Below, piece by piece: positions 34,564 to 43,456 of a stretch of DNA of 64,000 nt. Made by a program: the position numbers and the translations under genes. Each line of letters begins with the position of its first letter. The first letter of the stretch is position 1. The DNA comes from Nocardioides antri. Lineage in GTDB: Bacteria; Actinomycetota; Actinomycetes; Propionibacteriales; Nocardioidaceae. Where the stretch lies: NCBI RefSeq assembly GCF_008373765.1, contig NZ_VUJW01000008.1, positions 1 through 64,000 on the forward strand, read 5' to 3'. The notes under the pieces are model-generated. The model was given only the letters and a program-made list of their open reading frames with translations. It searched no databases and was not told the origin of the DNA.

Positions 34564-35565
34564 ATGCGCCAGCAGAAACTGCCACCGACGCGAGCCTCCC
34601 TGAGGAGCCACGCCGCGGCCCGGATGACGTCGCTCACCCTCCGGCCCCTGACGACCGTCGTCCCACCGACCCGGCCCGGCCTCCTCGTCGCCCGCCGGAT
34701 CGTCGCGACCAGCCTGGCCGTGCTCGGACCGGGCCTTCCCGGCAGCCGGGTCGTCCGCGTCGACCGGTCAACGCCGCGCGGCCCGTCCGTGCGGGGGGAG
34801 TGGGTGCGCGGGCCCCGCGCGCGCCGCGACGACGCGGTGATCCTCTACGTGCACGGCAGCGCCTACACCCTCTGCTCGGCGCGCACCCACCGCGGCATCA
34901 CCACCCGGCTGAGCCAGGCGACCGGCCTGCCGGTCTTCGCCTGCGACTACCGGCTGGCGCCGCGGCACCGCTTCCCCTCGGCGGCCGACGACGTGCGGGC
35001 GGCGTACGAGTGGCTGCTCGCCGAGGGCCACGACCCCGGCCGGATCGTGCTCGCCGGCGACTCCGCAGGCGGCCACCTCGTCGTGGACCTCGCGCTGCAG
35101 CTGCTCCAGGAGGGAGCCCGGCCGCCCGCCGTGCTCGCGCTGTTCTCGCCGCTCTTCGACCCGACGTTCGAGCTCGCTGCCGCACGGGAGCGGCTGCGCC
35201 GGGACCCGATGATCTCCGCTGCCCGGGCGCAGCGGCTGCTCGACCTCTACTTCGGTGAGGAGGATCGCGCGGCGCCACGGCTGAGGCTCTCGTTCGACGG
35301 CGCGGGCGCCTTCCCGCCGACCCTCGTCCAGGCCGGCGGCCGGGAGATGATGGCCGCCGACGCCGAGGAGCTGGCGCGTGCGCTCGTGGAGGCCGGCGGT
35401 CGCTGCGAGCTGGAGGTGTGGCCCGGGCAGATGCACGTCTTCCAGGCGCTCGCGCGGGTGGTGCCGGAGGCGGCCCTGGCGATCGCCCGGGCCGCGGACT
35501 TCGTGGTCGCCGAGCTCGACGCCGTCGAGCGACGCGGCTCGTTCGAGCTCCTCGAGGGAGCATGA
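34564..35565 (+). CDS. Alpha/beta hydrolase of the hormone-sensitive lipase family
   Basis: 333 residues. The oxyanion motif YVHGSAY (about 96-101) and the nucleophile motif LAGDSAGGHLV (about 163-173) place it in the HSL/LipH-LipR group of esterases; the final His is probably in GQMHVFQAL. It likely hydrolyses a carboxylic ester. It starts an operon with an SDR, a diiron protein, an unknown protein and a Baeyer-Villiger monooxygenase, a layout that recalls the mymA operon of Mycobacterium tuberculosis (monooxygenase, LipR, SDR). An ester made by the monooxygenase would be its natural substrate (inference). ATG at 34624 is an alternative start. Confidence 0.85.
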   Translation: MRQQKLPPTRASLRSHAAARMTSLTLRPLTTVVPPTRPGLLVARRIVATSLAVLGPGLPGSRVVRVDRSTPRGPSVRGEWVRGPRARRDDAVILYVHGSAYTLCSARTHRGITTRLSQATGLPVFACDYRLAPRHRFPSAADDVRAAYEWLLAEGHDPGRIVLAGDSAGGHLVVDLALQLLQEGARPPAVLALFSPLFDPTFELAAARERLRRDPMISAARAQRLLDLYFGEEDRAAPRLRLSFDGAGAFPPTLVQAGGREMMAADAEELARALVEAGGRCELEVWPGQMHVFQALARVVPEAALAIARAADFVVAELDAVERRGSFELLEGA

Positions 35566-36398
35566 GCCGCCGTACGGCGAGAGCCCACGCCGTCGTCACC
35601 GGAGCAGGAAGCGGCATCGGTCGCGCCTTCGCGCTCGAGCTGGCTAAGCGCGGGGGCCAGGTGGTCTGCGCGGACCTCGACGAGACCACGGCCAAGGAGA
35701 CCGTGCTCCTCGTCGAGCAGGCGGGTGGCGACGCGATCGCGGTCGCGTGCGACGTCGCGGTGGAGGACGACGTCCGCCGGCTGTCGGTGACGGCCGGGTC
35801 GTGGCTCGGCCGGGTCGACCTGGTGGTCAACAACGCCGGCATCGGCGCCGGCGGCCTGCCGGTCGGGGAGGCGCCGCTCGGCGACTGGCAGCGCGCGCTG
35901 GGCGTCAACCTGTGGGGCGTCATCCACGGGTGCCACGTGTTCGTGCCGCTGCTCCGCGAGCAGGGCAGGGGCGGGATCATCAACGTCGCGTCGGCCGCCG
36001 GGTTCACCGCAGCGCCACGGATGGCGGCCTACAACGTCAGCAAGGCCGGCGTGGTCAGCCTCTCCGAGACGCTCGCGGCCGAGCTCGCGGGCACCGGCGT
36101 GGCCGTGACCGTGCTCTGCCCGACGTTCGTCCGCACCAACATCTTCGGCGGTGAGCTGATCGACCCGGCTGCGGCACAGGTGGCGCGGCGGATCGCCCGC
36201 GTCACCGGGTTCTCGCCCGAGCGGGTCGCCCGGACGACGCTCGACGCCCACGACCGCGGCCGCCTCTACGTCCTCCCCCAGCTGGACGCCAAGGCGCTGT
36301 GGCGGCTCAAGCGGCTGGCGCCCGCGCCGTACGCCCGCATGGCCGGCCTGATGGGCCACTTCGCACCTGACCCCGAACCCCACGAGGAGCACCGATGA
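35562..36398 (+). CDS. Short-chain dehydrogenase/reductase
   Basis: 278 residues. NAD(P)-binding TGAGSGIG (about 13-20), VCADLD at the second strand (Asp suggests NAD), NNAGIGAGG, and the catalytic set INVASAAG (Ser) with YNVSK (Tyr, Lys). A basic C-terminal extension (AKALWRLKRLAPAPYARM) resembles that of mycobacterial SDRs near monooxygenases such as Rv3085. It probably oxidises an alcohol to the ketone used by the monooxygenase of the same operon. The ATG overlaps the hydrolase stop (ATGA), and its stop overlaps the diiron gene. Confidence 0.87.
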   Translation: MSRRTARAHAVVTGAGSGIGRAFALELAKRGGQVVCADLDETTAKETVLLVEQAGGDAIAVACDVAVEDDVRRLSVTAGSWLGRVDLVVNNAGIGAGGLPVGEAPLGDWQRALGVNLWGVIHGCHVFVPLLREQGRGGIINVASAAGFTAAPRMAAYNVSKAGVVSLSETLAAELAGTGVAVTVLCPTFVRTNIFGGELIDPAAAQVARRIARVTGFSPERVARTTLDAHDRGRLYVLPQLDAKALWRLKRLAPAPYARMAGLMGHFAPDPEPHEEHR

Positions 36399-37324
36399 CC
36401 TACGACTTCGACGCGATGCTGCAGACGATCAAGGACAAGCAGTGGTCGCTCGCCGACATCGAATGGGACGCGCCCGGGGCGGAGACCATGACCGACGAGC
36501 TGCGCGCGAAGATGCAGCCGTTCCTGGCGGACCTCGTGTGGATCGAGCACGTCGGCGCCCGCGGCTTCGCGTCCCTGGCCAGGAAGGCGCCGACGCCGGT
36601 GGTTCGAGAGATCTACGAGTACTTCCATGCCGAGGAGCAGAAGCACGCCAACGCCGAGCTCGCGCTCATGAAGCGGTGGGGGATGCTCGACGAGGACGGC
36701 AGCATCCCCGAGCCCAACATCAACGTGAAGCTCGCGATCAAGACCCTCGACGCCTTCGGAGACTCGCTCCCGCTCTCGGCGCTCGCGACCCTGATCCCGC
36801 TGCTGGAGTGTGCGCTCGACGGTGCGCTGGTGAAGTTCCTCCTCGACGAGGTCTCGGACCCGGTCTGCCACGAGGTCTTCCGGCACATCAACTCCGACGA
36901 GGCGCGCCACATCACCGTCGACTTCCAGGTGCTGGAGCTGATCGGCGCCGGTCCGATGCACCGGCTGCTCGTCGAGTCGGCGAGCAACCTCAAGCCGCAG
37001 GTCGTGCTCGGGCTGATCGTGGTCTTCGTGCCGCTGATCAACAAGATGCGCGACAACATCGTCGCGATGGGCCTGCCAGAGCAGAAGCTCTACAACGCGG
37101 TGAAGCGGTTCCGCACGATCGGCGGACGGGGCGAGTACACCCACCGGATCCCGGCCTACCACGTGCTCAAGGCCCAGGCCGCGATGGTCATCGACCGCTC
37201 CCACCCCTACCACCGGCTGCTCGCGGACCCGATGGTGAAGGTCACGTCGTTCGTACCGGCGCGGATCCTCGGCAGGCCGCAGACCTGGGTCGACGAGGTC
37301 ACCCACGAGCCGGTCGCGTCGTGA
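36395..37324 (+). CDS. Ferritin-like diiron protein, possible oxygenase
   Basis: 309 residues, mainly helical. Candidate metal ligands lie on four helices: Glu51 (LVWIEHVG), Glu81/His84 (HAEEQKHANAE), Glu138 (PLLECALDG) and Glu169/His172 (NSDEARHITVD), the two ExxH motifs of ferritin-like diiron carboxylate proteins. This arrangement resembles AurF-type N-oxygenases and other oxygen-activating diiron proteins. Its place between an SDR and a flavin monooxygenase suggests a hydroxylation step in the same pathway. The substrate is unknown. Overlaps on both sides (ATGA, GTGA) show tight co-transcription. Confidence 0.75.
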   Translation: MTYDFDAMLQTIKDKQWSLADIEWDAPGAETMTDELRAKMQPFLADLVWIEHVGARGFASLARKAPTPVVREIYEYFHAEEQKHANAELALMKRWGMLDEDGSIPEPNINVKLAIKTLDAFGDSLPLSALATLIPLLECALDGALVKFLLDEVSDPVCHEVFRHINSDEARHITVDFQVLELIGAGPMHRLLVESASNLKPQVVLGLIVVFVPLINKMRDNIVAMGLPEQKLYNAVKRFRTIGGRGEYTHRIPAYHVLKAQAAMVIDRSHPYHRLLADPMVKVTSFVPARILGRPQTWVDEVTHEPVAS

Positions 37325-37770
37325 AGATCCTGTACGGCGACGAGTGGCGCGCGTTCGACCTCACCGGGCTGAGTGTCGGCGTGCTCGTGCCTCCCGACCA
37401 GGCCGCCCGGATCGTGCCGGCCGTCGTCGGGTCCGCACGCGCGGTGAAGGTGTTCCAGGACTCGCCCGTGTGGGTCGTGCCCGTGGCGGTCCCGAGGGTG
37501 GGGCCGGTGGTGAGCCTGGCCCGGCTGCACCTCCGGATGGCCGTCAGGGACGCGTGGACCCGTCGCCTGCTCACCCCCGGCCGCTTCGGCAGCCGCGAGG
37601 TGGTCGTGAGCCCCTCCTACTACCGTGCGCTCGAGCAGCCGCACTGCAAGCTCGTCGCCTGGCCGGTGTACGCCATCGTCGAGCACGGCGTCCGGACGGC
37701 CGAGGGCATCGAGCACCGCCTCGACGTGCTCATCACTGCGAACCCTCTCGGAAAGGCGAAGGCGGCATGA
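37321..37770 (+). CDS. Uncharacterised 149-residue protein between diiron and monooxygenase genes
   Basis: Starts with GTG overlapping the diiron stop and ends overlapping the monooxygenase start, so it is clearly part of the operon. The sequence is of mixed alpha/beta type (VKILYGDEWRAFDL; GVLVPPDQAARIVPAVVGSA; VWVVPVAVPRVGPVVS) with a basic middle (HLRMAVRDAWTRRLL) and no membrane helix, signal peptide or Cys cluster. I recognise no family. It could be an accessory or assembly factor for the diiron protein, or a coupling protein; this is only context. Confidence 0.7.
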   Translation: MKILYGDEWRAFDLTGLSVGVLVPPDQAARIVPAVVGSARAVKVFQDSPVWVVPVAVPRVGPVVSLARLHLRMAVRDAWTRRLLTPGRFGSREVVVSPSYYRALEQPHCKLVAWPVYAIVEHGVRTAEGIEHRLDVLITANPLGKAKAA

Positions 37771-39275
37771 CTCCCGACCACGACGTCGTCATCATCGGCG
37801 GCGGCTTCTCCGGCATCGGCGCGGCGATCCTGCTCGACAAGGCGGGCTTCGACGACTACCTGATGGTGGAGGAGGGAGACGGCGTCGGCGGCGCCTGGCA
37901 CTGGAACACCTATCCAGGGGTGGCGGTCGACATCCCGTCGTTCAGCTACCAGTTCTCGTTCGAGCAGCAGGCCGGGTGGTCCCGGATCTACGCGCCCGGC
38001 CGGGAGCTGAAGCGCTACGCCGAGCACTGCGTCGACAAGTACGACGTCCGCCGCCGCACCCGGCTCAACACCCGGGTCACCTCGGCGGCGTTCGACGAGG
38101 ACCACGACCTGTGGCGCCTCGGGACGTCCGACCCGTCGACAGGCTCCGGGACCGGGGAGCTCACCGCCCGGCACATCGTCGGCGCGACCGGGGTGCTCAC
38201 CCAGCCGAAGCCGCCGGAGATCGACGGCATCCACGACTACGCCGGCACGGTCATGCACACCGCCCGCTGGGACCACGACGTGGACCTCGCCGGCAAGCGG
38301 GTCGCGGTCATCGGCACCGGCGCTTCGGCGGTGCAGGTCATCCCGTCCGTCGCCCGCGAGGTCGAGCACCTGACGGTGTTCCAGCGGACGCCGATCTGGT
38401 GCCTGCCCAAGCTGGACTCGGCGCTGCCGCTGCCGGCCCGCCTCGCCCTGCGCGTCCCGGGCGCGAAGCGCGCCAGCCGGCTGGTCAGCCAGACCTTCGT
38501 GGAGCTGACCTTCCCGCTGGCCGCCCACTTCCACAACGTCGTCCCGGTCGCCGGCGTGGGGGAGCGGATCGGGCTCACCCACCTCCGCCGGGCGGTCGAG
38601 GACCCGGAGGTGCGCGAGAAGCTGACGCCGTCGTACGCACTGGGCTGCAAGCGGCCGAGCTTCTCGAACGACTACCTGCCGGCGTTCAACCGCAGCAACG
38701 TCCTGCTCGAGACGAGCCCGATCGAGCGGATCACGCCGACCGGCGTCCGGACCGTCGAGGGCGCCGAGCACGAGGCGGACGTGCTCGTTCTGGCCACCGG
38801 GTTCAAGGTGTTCGAGAAGGGCAACATGCCGCCGTTCTCCGTCACCGGCGTCGGGGGAGTGGACCTCGAGTCGTGGTGGGAGGAGCACCGGTTCCAGGCC
38901 TACCAGGGCGTCAGCGTCCCGGGCTTCCCGAACTTCTTCACCATCCTCGGCCCCTACGGCTACAACGGGTCGTCGTACTTCAACCTCATCGAGACCCAGA
39001 TGGCCCACATCGTCCGCTGCCTGCGGCAGGCCCGACGGACCGGCACGACCCGGGTCGAGGTCACCGCCGAGGCCAACGACCGGTACTTCGAGAAGGTCCT
39101 CGGTCGTCGCCGGCACCAGGTCTTCTTCCAGCCGTCGTGCGCGACCGCCAACAGCTACTACTTCGACGCCCACGGCGACGTGCCGTTCCGGCCCTCGCCC
39201 ACGCTCGCGACGATGTGGACGAGCAGCCGGTTCGACCTCGATGACTATCGCTTCGAGTCTCAAACCCCGGTGTGA
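37767..39275 (+). CDS. Baeyer-Villiger type flavin monooxygenase 1
   Basis: 502 residues. FAD loop VIIGGGFSGIGAAILL (about 8-23), the Baeyer-Villiger fingerprint YAGTVMHTARWDH (FxGxxxHxxxW), NADP loop VAVIGTGASAVQ and the late VLATGF motif. It should insert oxygen next to a ketone, or oxidise a heteroatom, with NADPH and O2. The closest layouts are mycobacterial MymA (Rv3083)-like enzymes. A loop DPSTGSGTG is encoded by a dispersed repeat at 38134-38155. It is the last gene of the first half of the cluster. Confidence 0.9.
   Translation: MTPDHDVVIIGGGFSGIGAAILLDKAGFDDYLMVEEGDGVGGAWHWNTYPGVAVDIPSFSYQFSFEQQAGWSRIYAPGRELKRYAEHCVDKYDVRRRTRLNTRVTSAAFDEDHDLWRLGTSDPSTGSGTGELTARHIVGATGVLTQPKPPEIDGIHDYAGTVMHTARWDHDVDLAGKRVAVIGTGASAVQVIPSVAREVEHLTVFQRTPIWCLPKLDSALPLPARLALRVPGAKRASRLVSQTFVELTFPLAAHFHNVVPVAGVGERIGLTHLRRAVEDPEVREKLTPSYALGCKRPSFSNDYLPAFNRSNVLLETSPIERITPTGVRTVEGAEHEADVLVLATGFKVFEKGNMPPFSVTGVGGVDLESWWEEHRFQAYQGVSVPGFPNFFTILGPYGYNGSSYFNLIETQMAHIVRCLRQARRTGTTRVEVTAEANDRYFEKVLGRRRHQVFFQPSCATANSYYFDAHGDVPFRPSPTLATMWTSSRFDLDDYRFESQTPV
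38134..38155 (+). repeat. TCGACAGGCTC repeat inside monooxygenase 1
   Basis: CGTCGACAGGCTCCGGGACC, a diverged copy of the dispersed element, encoding a probable surface loop of the enzyme. Confidence 0.4.
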
Positions 39276-39339
39276 GAAGGCGCACGGTCGGCGGTTCCGG
39301 TTGGCAATGCCGCACCCGGACTCCGTAACGTCGAGGTCG

Positions 39340-39813
39340 ATGAGCCCAGACGAGAACGCAGTCATCCGTCCCATCGAGCAGCACGACCTCGACACGATCG
39401 TCGACCTGAACCAGGACGCCCTGCACGGCGTCGGCGAGCTGGACTACGAGTCCGCAGCCCTCCTGGTGAAGCAGTCCGACCAGGCCCTGGTCCTGGACGT
39501 CGACGGCGACGTCGCGGGGTTCGTGATCACCCTCCCGACCGGTGCCGCCTACGACTCGTCCCGCTACGACTGGTTCGAGGACCGTCTCGACGACTACGTC
39601 TACCTCGACCGGATCGTCGTCGCGGACACACATCGTCGCCAGGGTGTCGCCTCGCGGCTGTACGACGCCATCGAGTCCGACCTCCCCGTGGCACTCGAGG
39701 TCTACGACACCAACACCCCGTCGCTGGAGTTCCACCGGCAGCGCGGCTACCGGAAGATCGGCGAGCTGGAGCACGCCGGCAAGCGGAACCTCATGCTCCT
39801 CAAGGCGGGCTGA
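39340..39813 (+). CDS. GNAT-family N-acetyltransferase
   Basis: 157 residues. The acetyl-CoA binding motif A is LDRIVVADTHRRQGVASRLY (Q/RxxGxA), followed by LEVYDTNTPSLEFHRQRGYRKIGE, typical of GNAT enzymes. The start at 39340 (ATG after GAGGTCG) is preferred to the in-frame ATG at 39241, which lies within the previous gene. Substrate unknown. It stands between the two halves of the monooxygenase cluster and need not be part of it. Confidence 0.85.
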   Translation: MSPDENAVIRPIEQHDLDTIVDLNQDALHGVGELDYESAALLVKQSDQALVLDVDGDVAGFVITLPTGAAYDSSRYDWFEDRLDDYVYLDRIVVADTHRRQGVASRLYDAIESDLPVALEVYDTNTPSLEFHRQRGYRKIGELEHAGKRNLMLLKAG

Positions 39814-39855
39814 CGCAGCCGGCCCGGCGCTGGCGGCATGGGGGAGGATGAGCTC

Positions 39856-40422
39856 ATGTCGTTCCAGATGACCGGCCTGCCGGAAGCCGATGAGGTCCTC
39901 GACCAGCACCCGTTCGCCGTCGTGGTCGGCATGATGCTCGACCAGCAGTACGGCATGGAGCACGCGTTCCGTGGTGGCTGGAAGGTGCTGAGCAGGTTCG
40001 GCACGCTCGACCCGGCCGCCATCGCGGCAGCGGATCCGGAGGAGTTCAAGGAGCTGTGCAGCCAGCCGCCGGCGATCCACCGGTTCCCGGGGTCGATGGC
40101 CGCGCGGCTGCAGGAGCTCGCGGCGCTGGTGGAGTCCAAGTACGACGGCGACGTGACCCGCCTGTGGACCGAGGCGACGACCGGCAAGGATCTGTTCAAG
40201 CGGGTCCAGGAGCTCCCCGGCTTCGGCAAGCAGAAGGCGCAGATCTTCGTCGCGCTGCTCGCCAAGCAGGTCGGGGTGCGGCCCGACGGCTGGGAGGCGG
40301 TGGCCGGCGACTACGCCCTGGAGGGCTACCGGTCGGTGGCCGACGTCGTCGACGCCGACTCCCTGCAGAAGGTGCGCGACTACAAGAAGCAGAAGAAGGC
40401 GACCGCCGCGTCGGCCGGATGA
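39856..40422 (+). CDS. HhH-GPD family DNA repair protein
   Basis: 188 residues. The C-terminal half has the helix-hairpin-helix ELPGFGKQKAQIFVALLAKQ of base-excision DNA glycosylases; the N-terminal half (HPFAVVVGMMLDQQYGMEHAF) is the usual HhH-GPD helical region with the DQQ motif. The enzyme class cuts damaged bases from DNA, but the Asp/Lys catalytic pattern is not obvious, so the activity is uncertain. The ATG at 39856, behind GGAGGATG, is taken over the ATG at 39838. Confidence 0.82.
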   Translation: MSFQMTGLPEADEVLDQHPFAVVVGMMLDQQYGMEHAFRGGWKVLSRFGTLDPAAIAAADPEEFKELCSQPPAIHRFPGSMAARLQELAALVESKYDGDVTRLWTEATTGKDLFKRVQELPGFGKQKAQIFVALLAKQVGVRPDGWEAVAGDYALEGYRSVADVVDADSLQKVRDYKKQKKATAASAG

Positions 40423-40437
40423 CCGGCCCCGAGTTTT

Positions 40438-40472
40438 AGGAATCAGGCGCTTCCCGGAAGCGTCTGATTCCT
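40438..40472. promoter_or_regulatory. 35-nt near-perfect palindrome, probable TetR operator
   Basis: Arms of 17 bases, AGGAATCAGGCGCTTCC and GGAAGCGTCTGATTCCT, around a single C; 16 of 17 positions pair. It is unusually AT-rich at its ends for this genome and sits 14 bases before the TetR start at 40487 and 15 bases after the previous stop. Size and place fit an operator for the regulator; a terminator for the repair gene is the alternative, but no T-run follows. Confidence 0.65.
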
Positions 40473-40486
40473 GTACGGTCGTCGTC

Positions 40487-41179
40487 GTGACCACCACCGC
40501 GGCAGCCGCCAGCACCCAGGAGCGCACCGGCCGGCTCTGGCAGGGGCAGACCCCCGACGCCCGGGAGGCCGACCGCCGGCAGCGCCTGGTCGAGGCCGGG
40601 ATCGACCTGGTCGGCACCCAGGGCGTCGCGGCGCTCACCATGCGCGCCGCCTGCCGCGAGGCGTCGGTGGGCCCCCGCTACTTCTACGAGCTGTTCGCCA
40701 CGCGCGAGGAGCTCCTCGAGGCGGTCTACGACGAGACCGTCAGCCGGATCCGCACGCCGATCCTGGCTGCGGTCGTCGACGCGGCCGAGAGCGTGGGGGT
40801 GACGGCGGCGATCATCGCGGCGTTCGACACCGCCGTCGCCGTCGTCGAGGACGACCCCCGGCTCGGGCGCATCCTGTTCCGCGAGTCCGCCGCCGACGAC
40901 ACCCTGCGGCCGCGGTCGCAGGCCGCGATGCCCGAGTTCGTGCTCACCGTGATCGGCGAGGTGATGCCGGAGCGTGCCGACGAGCTGCGCGGACCCGAGA
41001 GCGGGTGGACCCTGCTGGGGTTCTCGGCCGCGCTCTTCGCGCTGTTCCTCGCCTGGAGCGAGGGTGTGCGCCACACCTCGCGGGACGAGTTCGTCCAGCA
41101 CTGCGCGTCGCTCGCGATCAACGACCTCGCGCTCGACCTCGAGCTGCCCGCCGCGCGACGGACGGGAGGCCGGCCTTGA
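40487..41179 (+). CDS. TetR-family regulator (cluster half 2)
   Basis: 230 residues from a GTG at 40487. Helix-turn-helix: RLVEAGIDLVGTQGV then LTMRAACREASVGPRYFYELF. The recognition helix (GPRYFYELF) resembles that of the regulator at 33874-34518 (TDRYFYESF), so the two are probably related copies. It is followed with overlapping codons (TTGA) by a hydrolase and is therefore the first gene of the second operon. The palindrome 14 bases upstream is its likely target, giving autoregulation of the whole operon. Confidence 0.87.
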   Translation: MTTTAAAASTQERTGRLWQGQTPDAREADRRQRLVEAGIDLVGTQGVAALTMRAACREASVGPRYFYELFATREELLEAVYDETVSRIRTPILAAVVDAAESVGVTAAIIAAFDTAVAVVEDDPRLGRILFRESAADDTLRPRSQAAMPEFVLTVIGEVMPERADELRGPESGWTLLGFSAALFALFLAWSEGVRHTSRDEFVQHCASLAINDLALDLELPAARRTGGRP

Positions 41180-41979
41180 TCAGCGTCGACCGTCGCGGCG
41201 CCGGCGAGCCGATCGTGCTGGTCCACGGGATCGGCAGCCGGTGGCAGTGCTTCGAGCCGGTCCTCGACCGGCTGGCCGAGAGCCACGAGGTCATCGCCGT
41301 CGACCTGCCGGGGTTCGGTGCCTCGCCGCTGGTCGACGGCGTCCGACCTGGACCGCTGGGTTTCGCCGACTGGCTCGCGGGCTGGCTCGAGGAGGAGCGC
41401 ATCGAGCGACCCCACCTGGTCGGCAGCTCGATGGGGGGCGGGGTCGCGATCGAGCTGGGTCGTCGCGGGATCGCCGCGTCGGTGACGGCCTTCTCCCCGG
41501 TCGGGTTCTGGGGACGCCCCGGACTCCGCTGGACGCAGGGCGTGGTCACCGGCCTGCGGACGGCGTCCCGGACCGCGGGCCCGGTGCTGGGCCGGCTGGT
41601 CGACCACCCGGCCGGGCGCGTCCTCGCGCTCGGGACGATGTTCGGCCGCCCCACCCGGGTGTCCCCGGACGCCGCGCGGGCCGACATGGCCGGGCTCGCG
41701 GGAGCCCCCGCCTTCGCAGCCGCACGACGCGACTTCGCCTCCTACTTCCTCCGTCCCGGCGACGACCCCGGCCGGCTCCCCGACATCCCGGTCACCATCG
41801 CCTGGGGGACGCGCGACGTCCTCCTCACGCACCGCACCCAGAGCGCCCGCGCCCGCGACGTGCTCCCGTTCGCCCGCCACGTCGACCTGCCCGGCTGCGG
41901 GCACCTGCCCTTCAACGACGACCCCGAGGCCTGCGTCCGACTGGTCCTCGACAACGCCACCCGCAAGGAGAACCGATGA
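41176..41979 (+). CDS. Alpha/beta hydrolase
   Basis: 267 residues from a TTG that overlaps the TetR stop. Classic alpha/beta hydrolase signs: IVLVHGIGSRW (oxyanion hole), LVGSSMGGGVAIELG with Ser nucleophile, WGTRDVLLTHRT (acid Asp region) and LPGCGHLPFNDDP with the catalytic His. It is of the haloperoxidase/ring-cleavage hydrolase type rather than the HSL type at 34564. It may hydrolyse a lactone or ester made by the adjacent monooxygenase (inference). Its stop overlaps the aldehyde dehydrogenase start. Confidence 0.85.
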   Translation: MISVDRRGAGEPIVLVHGIGSRWQCFEPVLDRLAESHEVIAVDLPGFGASPLVDGVRPGPLGFADWLAGWLEEERIERPHLVGSSMGGGVAIELGRRGIAASVTAFSPVGFWGRPGLRWTQGVVTGLRTASRTAGPVLGRLVDHPAGRVLALGTMFGRPTRVSPDAARADMAGLAGAPAFAAARRDFASYFLRPGDDPGRLPDIPVTIAWGTRDVLLTHRTQSARARDVLPFARHVDLPGCGHLPFNDDPEACVRLVLDNATRKENR

Positions 41980-43445
41980 CCCACCAGCTGGTGAGCACCG
42001 ACCCCGCCACCGACGAGGTCGTCGCGACCTTCGACGTGCAGACCGCGGAGGAGGTGAACACGATCGTGGCCCGGGCCCGCGAGGCCTCGCCGTGGTGGCG
42101 CGACCAGGGGTACGACGGCCGGCGGGACGCCCTGCTGCGCTGGAAGCGCCACCTGGCGAAGCACAGCGAGGACCTGGTCCAGCTGATGCACCGCGAGAAC
42201 GGCAAGCCGCTCACCGACGCCCGGCTCGAGCTGATGCTGGCGCTCGAGCACATCGCGTGGGTCGCCAAGCACGCCGGCAAGGTGCTGCGCCCGGAGAAGC
42301 GCCGGCCCGGCGTCCTGCTCGCCAACTTCACCGCGCGGGTCGAGAACCTCCCCTACGGGGTCGTCGGCGTCATCGGCCCGTGGAACTACCCGATCTTCAC
42401 GCCCAACGGCTCGATCGCCACCGCGCTGGCCGCCGGCAACACCGTCGTCTTCAAGCCGAGCGAGTACACCCCCGCCATCGCGCAGTGGTACGTCGACGCC
42501 TTCGCCGCAGCGAACCCGGACGCCCCCGACGGCGTGCTCTCGCTGGTCACCGGCTTCGGGGAGACCGGTGCGGCGCTCTGCCGGGCCGGCGTCGACAAGC
42601 TCGCGTTCACCGGCTCGGCCCCCACCGGCCGCAAGGTGATGGCCGCGTGCGCGGAGTCGCTGGTGCCGGTCGTGATGGAGCTGGGCGGCAAGGACGCCGC
42701 GATCGTGGCTGCCGATGCCGACCTGGCTCGGGCCGCGGACGCCATCGCCTTCGGGGCGATGGGCAACAGCGGCCAGACCTGCGTCGGCATCGAGCGGGTC
42801 TACGTCGAGCGCCCGGTGCGCGACGCCTTCCTCGAGGAGCTCACCGAGCGGGTCCGCACGATCCGCCCGGGCTCGGACAAGTCGGCGTCGTACGGCCCGA
42901 TGACCATGCCCAGCCAGATCGAGATCGTCCGGCGCCACGTCGACGACGCCCTCACCGGTGGCGGCATCGCCGTCGTCGGAGGCCGCGAGAGCATCGGGGA
43001 CCGCTACATCGAGCCGGTGGTCATCCTCGACCCGCCGCACACGTCGTCGGCCGTGCAGGAGGAGACGTTCGGCCCCACGGTCACCGTCACGACGGTCGAG
43101 TCGCTCGACGAGGCCGTGAAGCTCGCCAACGACACCCCGTTCGGGCTCGCCGGCGCGGTGTTCTCCCGCGGCCACGCCGAGGAGATCGTCGACCGCCTCG
43201 AGACCAGCCAGGTCTCGGTCAACTCGGTGCTCGGCTTCGCCGGCATGGCGGCGCTGCCGCTCGGCGGCAGGGGCGAGAGCGGCTTCGGCCGGATCCACGG
43301 GCCGGAGGGCCTCCGCGAGTTCACCCGGCCGCGCGCCGTGGCGACGCAGCGCTTCCCCGCGCCGATCAACCTGCTCACCTTCGGCCGCAAGGCCTGGGTG
43401 GTCCGGCTGCTGCCCCGGCTGATCCGCTGGGTCCACGCCCGGTGA
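41976..43445 (+). CDS. Aldehyde dehydrogenase
   Basis: 489 residues, NAD(P)-dependent. Conserved parts: GVIGPWNYPIFTPNG, VVFKPSEYTP, the catalytic Glu in VMELGGKDAAIV, the nucleophile Cys in GNSGQTCVGIERVYV, and EETFGPTVTV near the end. It oxidises an aldehyde to the acid, matching the acid-activating enzymes in this and other clusters. It overlaps the hydrolase upstream (ATGA) and is followed by monooxygenase 2 after a GAGGAGG ribosome site. The last 30 residues form a basic helix (RKAWVVRLLPRLIRWVHAR) that could bind membranes. Confidence 0.92.
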   Translation: MTHQLVSTDPATDEVVATFDVQTAEEVNTIVARAREASPWWRDQGYDGRRDALLRWKRHLAKHSEDLVQLMHRENGKPLTDARLELMLALEHIAWVAKHAGKVLRPEKRRPGVLLANFTARVENLPYGVVGVIGPWNYPIFTPNGSIATALAAGNTVVFKPSEYTPAIAQWYVDAFAAANPDAPDGVLSLVTGFGETGAALCRAGVDKLAFTGSAPTGRKVMAACAESLVPVVMELGGKDAAIVAADADLARAADAIAFGAMGNSGQTCVGIERVYVERPVRDAFLEELTERVRTIRPGSDKSASYGPMTMPSQIEIVRRHVDDALTGGGIAVVGGRESIGDRYIEPVVILDPPHTSSAVQEETFGPTVTVTTVESLDEAVKLANDTPFGLAGAVFSRGHAEEIVDRLETSQVSVNSVLGFAGMAALPLGGRGESGFGRIHGPEGLREFTRPRAVATQRFPAPINLLTFGRKAWVVRLLPRLIRWVHAR

Positions 43446-43456
43446 GGAGGCCAGCG

